Positions 57,238-64,000 of a stretch of 64,000 nucleotides of DNA are shown in pieces. Below the pieces are notes generated by a model. The model was not told where the DNA came from. It saw nothing but the letters and a program-made list of their open reading frames with translations, and made no database searches. The stretch is from Bradyrhizobium jicamae. GTDB taxonomy: Bacteria > Pseudomonadota > Alphaproteobacteria > Rhizobiales > Xanthobacteraceae. How positions within the stretch are numbered: position 1 is the stretch's first letter; each line of letters begins with the position of its first letter. The translations under genes were made by a program, and so were the position numbers. Location: the NCBI RefSeq assembly GCF_018130215.1, contig NZ_JAFCKQ010000004.1, positions 186,001 through 250,000 on the forward strand, read 5' to 3'.

Positions 57238-59765
57238 ACGAGCAGGTCAATCTCGTCAATTGCGACCGCGAGCCAATCCACATTCCCGGCAGCGTGCAGC
57301 CGTTCGGCTTCCTGCTGACCTTGCTGTCGGACTTCACCATCTGCATGGCGTCGGAAAATGGCGGAGATTTCCTCGGCACCGAGACCTCGGAGCTGCTGCA
57401 GCGCCCGATCGAGAATGTGTTTACGGAGGCCGCGATATCAGCGATCCGCGCCCGCGTCGACTATCTCAGCGGTCCCGATGCGGTGGAGCGTATCTTCGGC
57501 CTGCAGCTGCAGGCCGGCAAGCCGAAATTCGATCTCGCCGTTCATTTCTCCGGCGCCTATCTGATCATTGAGGCTGAGCCGAGCGTGGTTGAGGCCGACG
57601 TCAATTCCGGCGATCTCGTGCGGTTGATGCTCGGCCGGCTGCGCAAGACCAAAGGTCTGACCGAGCTTGCTCAGGAAGCGTCTCGCCAGCTCAAGGTGCT
57701 CACCGGGTTTGACCGGGTGATGGTCTATCGCTTCGCCGAGGACGGCTCCGGCGAGGTGATCGCGGAAGCCGCCGCATCCGGGCTCGAGCCGTTTCTCGGT
57801 CTGCACTATCCCGCCTCCGATATCCCGCGGCAGGCGCGCATCCTCTATCAGCGCAACTGGCTGCGCATAATCGCCGACATCAACGCCAGGCCAGCGCGGT
57901 TGCAGTCGACCGCGACCCACAGCGCCGCGCTGCTCGATCTCTCCATGAGCGTACTACGCTCGGTGTCGCCGATCCACATCGAATATCTGCGCAACATGGG
58001 CGTGGCGGCCTCGATGTCGGTCTCGATCCTGCGCGATGGAAAATTGTGGGGCCTGTTCGCCTGCCATCATTACTCGCCGCGGCACATCTCCTTCGAAAAG
58101 CGCACTGCCTCCGAACTGTTCGGACAGATGTTCTCCTGGATACTGGAAGGCCGCGAGCGCGAGGAGGATATGGCCTATGAGACGAGTGCGCATCAGATCC
58201 AGGAACGGCTGATGGAGACCGCCGCAGCGCACGCGCACTCCTCGCGCGCCATCATCGATTTCATCGGCGAGTACCGCAAGATGATAGCCTGCGACGGCAT
58301 TGCGTTGTGGTCCGAAGGCGATATCACGCTCGAAGGCGAGACGCCGACCGAGAGCGAGGTCAAGGACCTCGTCGGCTTCATTAACCGCACCTCGCCGGGG
58401 CGCATTTGCGCCAGCGCCGAGATCGCCAAGGTCTATGCCAGCGGCCAGTCGTTCCGCGACCGCGCCGCAGGCTTCCTCGCCGTTCCGATCTCGCGGGTGC
58501 CGCGCGATTGCCTGATCTTTTTCCGCCGCGAGGTGCTGCGCTCGGTGAACTGGGCCGGCGATCCCAACAAGTCCTATTCCGAGGGTCCGCTCGGCGCGCG
58601 CCTGACGCCGCGCAAGAGTTTCGAGCTGTGGCAGGAAACGGTCGCAGGCCAGTCGAAGCCGTGGACGTCGGCCGACTTGCGCATCGCCGAAGGCCTGCGC
58701 GTGACGCTTCTCGAGGTGATCCTGCAGCTCTCCGATCTCGCCGCGCGCGAGCGGAAAAATTCGCAGGAGCGGCAGGAATTGATGATCGCGGAGCTCAATC
58801 ACCGCGTCCGCAACATCCTGAGCCTGGTACGCAGCCTCGTGGCGCAGAGCAAGGACAACGCCGCCTCGACCGAAGAATTCGCCACCGTGCTCGGCGGCCG
58901 CATCCAGGCGCTTGCTCGCGCGCATGACCAGATCACCAGCCTGAACTGGGCGCCGGTTGCGCTGAAGTCGCTGATAGATTCGGAGGCCGGCGCCTATCTC
59001 GGCGCGCGGGCAGGGCGCATCAAGCTGGACGGTCCAGACGTCGCCCTCGACCCCAAGGCGTTCGCGACCCTGGCGCTGGTCGTGCACGAGATGATGACCA
59101 ACTCGGCGAAATACGGCGCTCTGGCCGATTCAACCGGCCAGGTCGAGGTAGTGTGGAAGCTCGATCGTGGCTCGGGCTTGGTAATCGATTGGAAGGAGAG
59201 CGGCGGTCCGCCCGTGCAGCCGCCGTCACGCCGCGGCTTCGGCACCACCATCATCGAACGCTCGGTGCCGTTCGATCTCAAGGGCGACGCGGAAATCCGC
59301 TTCGACTTGCTCGGGGTGCAGGCGCGCTTCGTGATTCCCGCCAACTATGTACAGTTCATGCCATCATTGTCTGGCGCGCCGTCGCGCGTCGAGGCAGACG
59401 AGGCGGCCACGCCGCGAATTTCCGAGACCGCGCTGATCGTGGAGGACAATCTGATAATTGCGATGGCAGCCGAAGTCATCCTGCTCGAGCTCGGGGCGCG
59501 TCACGTGGAGACCGCTGCTTCGGTCAACCAAGCGATGCAGGCGATCGCTCGCACCAAACCGAGCTTTGCCCTGCTCGACATCAACCTCGGCGGCGAAAGT
59601 AGCATACCGATCGGCAAGAGGCTCAAGGAATTACAGGTGCCGTTTATCTTCGCTACAGGTTATGGGGAACGCGCGCCCGTCCCGGAAGATCTGGCCGAAG
59701 CGCCGGTTATCCAGAAGCCGTACACGCGGGAGACCGTTGAGGCAGCGCTCGCAAAGTTGAAGTGA
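57234..59765 (+). CDS. bphP: bacteriophytochrome with HWE-type kinase and receiver domain
   Basis: An 843-residue red/far-red photoreceptor. The PAS domain has the biliverdin-binding Cys10 (NLVNCDREPIHIPGSVQPFGF). The GAF domain has HYPASDIPRQAR (DIP at 196-198), and the PHY domain runs from about 320 to 500. The output is an HWE/HisKA_2 kinase with His523 in MIAELNHRVRNIL and an ATPase domain (ALVVHEMMTNSAKYGAL, GFGTTIIERSV). A fused receiver at the C-terminus has Asp782 in FALLDINLGG. The intact lengths and higher GC contrast with the decayed genes to the left. No photosynthesis genes are in the window, so its target is unknown. Confidence 0.97.
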   Translation: MNEQVNLVNCDREPIHIPGSVQPFGFLLTLLSDFTICMASENGGDFLGTETSELLQRPIENVFTEAAISAIRARVDYLSGPDAVERIFGLQLQAGKPKFDLAVHFSGAYLIIEAEPSVVEADVNSGDLVRLMLGRLRKTKGLTELAQEASRQLKVLTGFDRVMVYRFAEDGSGEVIAEAAASGLEPFLGLHYPASDIPRQARILYQRNWLRIIADINARPARLQSTATHSAALLDLSMSVLRSVSPIHIEYLRNMGVAASMSVSILRDGKLWGLFACHHYSPRHISFEKRTASELFGQMFSWILEGREREEDMAYETSAHQIQERLMETAAAHAHSSRAIIDFIGEYRKMIACDGIALWSEGDITLEGETPTESEVKDLVGFINRTSPGRICASAEIAKVYASGQSFRDRAAGFLAVPISRVPRDCLIFFRREVLRSVNWAGDPNKSYSEGPLGARLTPRKSFELWQETVAGQSKPWTSADLRIAEGLRVTLLEVILQLSDLAARERKNSQERQELMIAELNHRVRNILSLVRSLVAQSKDNAASTEEFATVLGGRIQALARAHDQITSLNWAPVALKSLIDSEAGAYLGARAGRIKLDGPDVALDPKAFATLALVVHEMMTNSAKYGALADSTGQVEVVWKLDRGSGLVIDWKESGGPPVQPPSRRGFGTTIIERSVPFDLKGDAEIRFDLLGVQARFVIPANYVQFMPSLSGAPSRVEADEAATPRISETALIVEDNLIIAMAAEVILLELGARHVETAASVNQAMQAIARTKPSFALLDINLGGESSIPIGKRLKELQVPFIFATGYGERAPVPEDLAEAPVIQKPYTRETVEAALAKLK

Positions 59766-59978
59766 TCCGAAAAGCTCCGAGCAAACGATGGCTATATTGC
59801 CGCAGTGGGCGGTCGAGAATGAGCCCAAACTCGACGAGGAGTTCTTCGCCGTGACCTTAGCGAACTTGGCTGTTGACTAATTTTGAGTAGGCAATGCTGC
59901 GATTGAAGACGACTCGCATTGGGAAATATTTGGATGCATTCTTCCGTCCAAGTCATCTCTTATCGGAGTGTGAGGCGT

Positions 59979-62630
59979 ATGGCCGAGTGGATGTCTGGAA
60001 GAGCCGACTTGGCCGGGCAATTCAACTTCCTAAACGGCGGCGGTTCCGTCGGCGCGCTTATGCGCGCTCACGACTGGTCGAATTCGCCACTTGGTCACCC
60101 CGAAGGCTGGCCGCAGTCCTTGCGGTCAGTAGTCGGTCTTTTGCTCAATTCCAAGTTTCCAATGTTCGTAGCTTGGGGCGAACAGCTTGGATTTCTCTAT
60201 AATGACGCATACGCGGAGATCTTGGGTGCTAAGCACCCGCGCGCACTTGGCGCTCGTTTCTTCGACATCTGGTCAGAAATCTGGCCTGACATTTCGCCGT
60301 TAATCGACTCCGCCATGGCTGGTGATGCGACATACCGTGAGGACCTGCCTCTCACAATGAACAGGCACGGTCATAGCGAGGACACTTGGTTTACCTTTTC
60401 TTATTCGCCGGTTCGCGATGAGAGAGGTCACGTCGCGGGAATGTTCTGTGCCGTCGCCGAGACGACAGGCCAGGTGCTGGCAGCGCGTCGGCGCGACGCA
60501 CTTTTGCAACTCGACGAGCGCCTCCGCAACGTCGCAGACACCGCAGACATCTCGTTCACTGCGTCTGAGCTGTTGGGCAAGGCTTTAGGGGCTTCGCGAG
60601 CCGGGTATGGTACGATTGATCACGAGGCCGGAACTACTTTTGTTGAAAGGAACTGGTTCGCCCCAGGATACGATAATCTCGCCGGACTTCATCATTTCTC
60701 GGACTACGGCTCCTATATTGATGACCTGCGGCAAGGTCGAGTGGTTACGAACACCGATGTTGAGAAAGATCCGCGCACCGTCGCGAATGCGGGTGCATTT
60801 CGAGCGCTTGGAATCAGGGCGCATCTCGATTTACCCATTACGGAGAATGGGCGAACCGTCGGTCAAATGTTCATCCATTCGCGGTTACCGCGCGTTTGGA
60901 GCGTCGAGGAAATCACCCTCGTCCGCGATTTTGCAGAGCGTACCCACGCTGCGATAGCCCGGCGCGCAGCAGAGCATGAGCTAAGGCTGAGCGAGGGCCG
61001 CTTGCGGCAGTTGAACGAAACGCTCGCAGCTCAGGTTGCGGCCCGTTCGGCGGAGCGCGACCGCCTCTGGAATCTTTCTCAGGACATGCTCGCCCGCGCG
61101 GACTACGCCGGCATGATGTCTGCGGTGAGCCCCGCTTGGACGCAGATATTGGGGTGGAGCGAAGCGGACCTCCTTGCACGTGGCTACTCGGCTTTCATGC
61201 ATCCAGATGACCGGCAATCTACGCTGGCAGCGATTGCTCAGATGGCCAAGACGCGTGAGCCCAGCCGGTTCGAAAATCGTATCGCAAATGTGCAAGGCGA
61301 CTGGAAACATATTGAGTGGACTGTCGCGCCGGAACAGGATGGCGAAAACTTCATCGCAGTTGGTCGCGATCTCAGCGTCACTAAATCTCGCGAAGCTGAA
61401 CTCGAAATTGCTCGAGAGGCGCTACGTCAAAGTCAGAAGATGGAGGCGATGGGCCAGCTCACCGGAGGCGTTGCCCATGATTTTAACAATCTACTTACGC
61501 CGATCGTTGGTGCGCTTGATATGCTCCAGCGCCGGGGGCTGGGTGGCGATCGTGAAAAGCGCTTAATCGCCGGTGCCGCTCAATCGGCGGAGCGAGCTAA
61601 GGTTCTTGTCCAACGACTGCTCGCCTTTGCTCGACGTCAGCCGCTCCAACCGGTTGCGGTCGACATCTCCAAGCTGATTGAAAACATGGCTGAGCTCATG
61701 TCGAGCACGACGGGACCACAGATCAAAGTCGTCGTTGACGTCAAAGATGACCTGCCGCCGGCCAAGGCGGACCAGAACCAGCTCGAAATGGCTCTTCTAA
61801 ATCTGGCAGTGAATGCTCGCGACGCTATGCCGAATGGAGGCACGCTCCGGATAAGCGCGTCGGCTGATACGGCTCAGTCGGGGGCGGACCGAAGGATACC
61901 GCCCGGACAATACGTTCGAATTTCCGTGGCTGATACTGGAGTCGGCATGGATGAGGCAACGCTTGCTCGAGCGATCGAACCTTTCTTTTCGACTAAGGGT
62001 CTCGGAAAAGGCACAGGCTTGGGCCTCAGCATGGTCCACGGTCTAGCCTCCCAGCTCGGCGGCGCATTGATAATCAACAGCAAGCTTGGCCTCGGTACCA
62101 AAATCGAGCTTTGGCTGCCTCAGACTGAAGCTTTACCTGACGCACGTAGTATCGCGCGCGATGCCCACTCAGTGCGAGGCCGCGGCACGGCATTGTTAGT
62201 TGATGATGAGGAGCTCGTTCGCTTAAGCACCTCGGATATGCTCGTCGATCTTGGCTATCGCGTCATCGAGGTGACATCGGCCGAGCAGGCACTCGGAGTG
62301 GTCCGGGATGAAACTCCCATCGACTTGATCGTGACGGATCATCTCATGACTGGCATGAGCGGCGCTGAATTGGCGCGCACAGTTAGCGCGATCTCTCCTG
62401 ACATTCCGGTCTTGATCATTTCTGGCTATTCAGAAGTGGAAGGCATCGCCTCGGACCTGCCCAGGCTGACGAAGCCATTTCGAAAGGACGAACTGATGGC
62501 ATGCCTTTCAGCTCTGGCACCACTGCCGCTAGCAACTCTAGCGTATAGCGCCAGCACACAAACCAGCTCTTCGAAGAACACAATGCTGGATGAAGAAGTG
62601 GACATGCGGGAAAAAAAGTCCTTTCCGTAG
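59979..62630 (+). CDS. PAS-GAF-PAS hybrid histidine kinase
   Basis: An 883-residue soluble kinase. The N-terminal PAS-like domain includes [44 protein letters not shown], followed by a GAF domain (about residues 180-340) and a second PAS (about 370-470). Then come HisKA with His500 in [13 protein letters not shown], the ATPase domain ([25 protein letters not shown]), and a receiver with Asp787 in [13 protein letters not shown]. The start at 59979 has GAGG upstream; an ATG at 59934 is possible. GC is clearly lower than in the bphP gene beside it, so the two probably came separately. It may take its input from a cofactor or small molecule. Confidence 0.93.
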   Translation: MAEWMSGRADLAGQFNFLNGGGSVGALMRAHDWSNSPLGHPEGWPQSLRSVVGLLLNSKFPMFVAWGEQLGFLYNDAYAEILGAKHPRALGARFFDIWSEIWPDISPLIDSAMAGDATYREDLPLTMNRHGHSEDTWFTFSYSPVRDERGHVAGMFCAVAETTGQVLAARRRDALLQLDERLRNVADTADISFTASELLGKALGASRAGYGTIDHEAGTTFVERNWFAPGYDNLAGLHHFSDYGSYIDDLRQGRVVTNTDVEKDPRTVANAGAFRALGIRAHLDLPITENGRTVGQMFIHSRLPRVWSVEEITLVRDFAERTHAAIARRAAEHELRLSEGRLRQLNETLAAQVAARSAERDRLWNLSQDMLARADYAGMMSAVSPAWTQILGWSEADLLARGYSAFMHPDDRQSTLAAIAQMAKTREPSRFENRIANVQGDWKHIEWTVAPEQDGENFIAVGRDLSVTKSREAELEIAREALRQSQKMEAMGQLTGGVAHDFNNLLTPIVGALDMLQRRGLGGDREKRLIAGAAQSAERAKVLVQRLLAFARRQPLQPVAVDISKLIENMAELMSSTTGPQIKVVVDVKDDLPPAKADQNQLEMALLNLAVNARDAMPNGGTLRISASADTAQSGADRRIPPGQYVRISVADTGVGMDEATLARAIEPFFSTKGLGKGTGLGLSMVHGLASQLGGALIINSKLGLGTKIELWLPQTEALPDARSIARDAHSVRGRGTALLVDDEELVRLSTSDMLVDLGYRVIEVTSAEQALGVVRDETPIDLIVTDHLMTGMSGAELARTVSAISPDIPVLIISGYSEVEGIASDLPRLTKPFRKDELMACLSALAPLPLATLAYSASTQTSSSKNTMLDEEVDMREKKSFP

Positions 62631-63220
62631 CGCCAGCTGAACGGCGTTCGAAAGACTCCTGCTTTTGGCCGATTCGGTTGGACAAAGTCCCGCTGCTAGT
62701 GACTATCTGGGTCAACTCTGGGGTGGTCTTGAAGCCCAGTTGCAGGCGGTAGCTGGCCCCTCGGGAATTGTCCCGGTACTTCGAAGCTGCGGCCTATCTT
62801 GACACCAAACAGCACGCGACGCTCCCCTCACTCCCGAGCAAGCTCCGTGTTCTCTTGCCTGCCATCGCGGCTATGGTCAGCGCAGCGCCACAACCATTTC
62901 GGTGGCTGTTGAAGGAGCGTCGCTGTTGCCTGAGGGCAAGTTCTGCCGGTCCCCTGCAGGCGCATCTCGAAAGCTTTGGGGTGAAACGGAGGAATGCCTA
63001 CCGGTCAGCGTAGTCTTGCTCGGGGGTGCCGCTGAGGTTGGCGAAAGGCAGCACTATGATGGAAAGATGAAGCGGTGAAAGCGGGCCTAACCTCTCAGAT
63101 ACTGAAAATCAGAACTGATCCTATTGCTCCGTGTCGCCTTGATGGCGGTAAACGGCGCACTGGGAACCTATAGCCGTGGCTCCAGTTGGTTCTTACAGAC
63201 CAAAGATTCGGGAGGAGGCC
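62631..63220. other. accessory stretch without a supported gene
   Basis: About 590 bases. The frames present are short and lack ribosome sites. Nothing repeated or structured was recognised. Confidence 0.45.
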
Positions 63221-63493
63221 ATGAGAATTGCCGCGGTCATAGTGTTGCTCGCTTCGCCAGCCTTGGCCGAAGAGAAGGCCATCGACCCTGCCGCTCTGCG
63301 GGACTGCCCACCGATCGGTCAGTCTGCCAAGGGCGAGCTAATTTACGGAATGGACTGTGCCGCTCTCAAGCCGGAAAACGAGGCGGAAGTTATGCAGAAT
63401 ATGCCGAAAACGAATTTGAAAGACACCGTGATCCCTAAGCCTGGCGCAGTGCAGACGCCGGAGACGACACCGACGTCCGGCGATCTGAAGTAG
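63221..63493 (+). CDS. small secreted protein of unknown function
   Basis: A 90-residue protein with a clear signal peptide (MRIAAVIVLLASPALA) and a perfect GGAGG 6 bases before the ATG. The mature part has two cysteines (LRDCPPIG, GMDCAAL), probably one disulfide, and a Pro/Thr-rich tail. No family is recognised. Confidence 0.65.
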   Translation: MRIAAVIVLLASPALAEEKAIDPAALRDCPPIGQSAKGELIYGMDCAALKPENEAEVMQNMPKTNLKDTVIPKPGAVQTPETTPTSGDLK

Positions 63494-63583
63494 GTCCGGT
63501 TTTAATTGGGAAGGCGAACTAGGCGACGCTTTGCCCGGCCCCCGGTTCAATAACAGCCCTTCAATGTCTGACCGGAGTTGAAA

Positions 63584-63766
63584 ATGTCGATCGACGATAC
63601 TGAAGCCGATGTAAGATCGACGCTACGAGAATTTTCGAAGGACTTGTCCGGCGAGGCGATACGTCCGACGTGGCTTGCTCGCCTCAACGCGGCCACACGC
63701 GAGGCTCCCTTAGAACTGTTGGCTACGGCGTTTTTGATTGGCGTCTTACTAGGCAGGCGACGATAG
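63584..63766 (+). CDS. 60-residue protein with a C-terminal membrane segment
   Basis: MSIDDTEADVRSTLREFSKD, LSGEAIRPTWLARLNAATRE and a short hydrophobic tail (LELLATAFLIGVLLGRRR). GGAG is 8 bases upstream. A related segment is found in the doubtful ORF at 55300-55797, so this is a repeated island family. The remaining bases to 64000 hold nothing recognisable. Confidence 0.6.
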   Translation: MSIDDTEADVRSTLREFSKDLSGEAIRPTWLARLNAATREAPLELLATAFLIGVLLGRRR

Positions 63767-64000
63767 CTTAATCGGCAGGTGGTCGAGGTTTGGCTTGGCC
63801 CTAGACGAGTGGGTCGGCTGGATCCGAGGGCGTCCTAATTGGTCGACCGGCAAAACCATCCTCGACCGTCTGTCACCGTCCGTTTCTGTTTGACTGTCGG
63901 CTAGGCAACGTCCTTGGATGATCTGATCACAGTTGATGGCCGCATGCTGTGGATATTGTGCGCCGTCGACTCCATGGTCGAACTTCCCGCCGCCAATCTA

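Noticed and set aside
59788..59880. 30-codon frame after bphP
   Set aside because: It has a start and stop but no ribosome site, and nothing supports it beyond chance.
39984..64000. Second copy of the tRNA-Val 3' end as a right-hand attachment site
   Set aside because: I scanned by eye for the T-arm and acceptor sequence and did not find it; the island end is probably outside the window.
40059..64000. Symbiosis or conjugation (ICE) genes
   Set aside because: No nod, nif, fix, tra, trb, vir or relaxase genes were seen, so a symbiosis island or conjugative element is not supported by this window.

Overview
The window is high-GC alphaproteobacterial DNA, most likely from Bradyrhizobium or a close relative in the Nitrobacteraceae. 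Indicators are the homospermidine/ornithine decarboxylase polyamine locus, a single-domain CpdR regulator, a ROSE-type thermometer in front of an Hsp20 gene, an MmgR/suhB-like small RNA, HWE/HisKA_2 kinases and short dispersed GC palindromes. This is inferred from gene families and not from a species marker.

Bases 1-39,983 look like chromosomal backbone. In order it carries a CobW-type GTPase end and WD40 protein, MgtC, acetoacetate decarboxylase and a secreted lyase. Next comes a polyamine block (hss, ridA-like, GNAT, odc) behind a long structured leader, then an M3 peptidase and a DUF1007 plus NicO Ni/Co exporter pair. These are followed by MAPEG, ferrochelatase, SPFH/NfeD, an HxlR/carboxymuconolactone-decarboxylase pair with twin operators, arabinose-5-phosphate isomerase, an outer-membrane barrel and glutamate synthase (gltD, gltB). 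The last part holds a secreted PepSY-like protein, Hsp20, a hydrolase, an adenylate cyclase-TPR protein, LysE and TauE transporters, LysR, a frameshifted Bug-type binding protein, an inositol-monophosphatase-family enzyme, a small RNA, an N-formylglutamate amidohydrolase and cpdR.

tRNA-Val(GAC) at 39,984-40,058 marks an abrupt change. From there to the right end the DNA is a mosaic accessory region. GC is visibly lower over long stretches, there are many short hypothetical genes, and broken genes are common. It includes the ghost of a serine recombinase beside the tRNA, an intact DUF3489-DUF2924-recombinase cassette, and two direct repeats each holding a displaced 3' end of a tRNA-Ser. A run of frameshifted genes follows (histidine kinase, Hsp20, MFS fragment, metallo-beta-lactamase fold, DUF2383 and others). 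The region also has a zinc metallopeptidase, three hairpins with a common 3' end, and an intact, translationally coupled heme oxygenase-bacteriophytochrome operon followed by a large hybrid kinase. No right-hand copy of the tRNA-Val end was found, so the island probably runs beyond the window.

Functionally, ornithine decarboxylase makes putrescine, which homospermidine synthase converts to homospermidine. GltB and GltD form one glutamate synthase. DUF1007 and NicO form a metal-efflux unit. Heme oxygenase makes the biliverdin chromophore for the adjacent phytochrome. The strongest leads are the RNA elements (odc leader, ROSE hairpin, MmgR-like RNA, tandem hairpins) and the island architecture (tRNA-Ser fragments, recombinase ghost, clustered indels).
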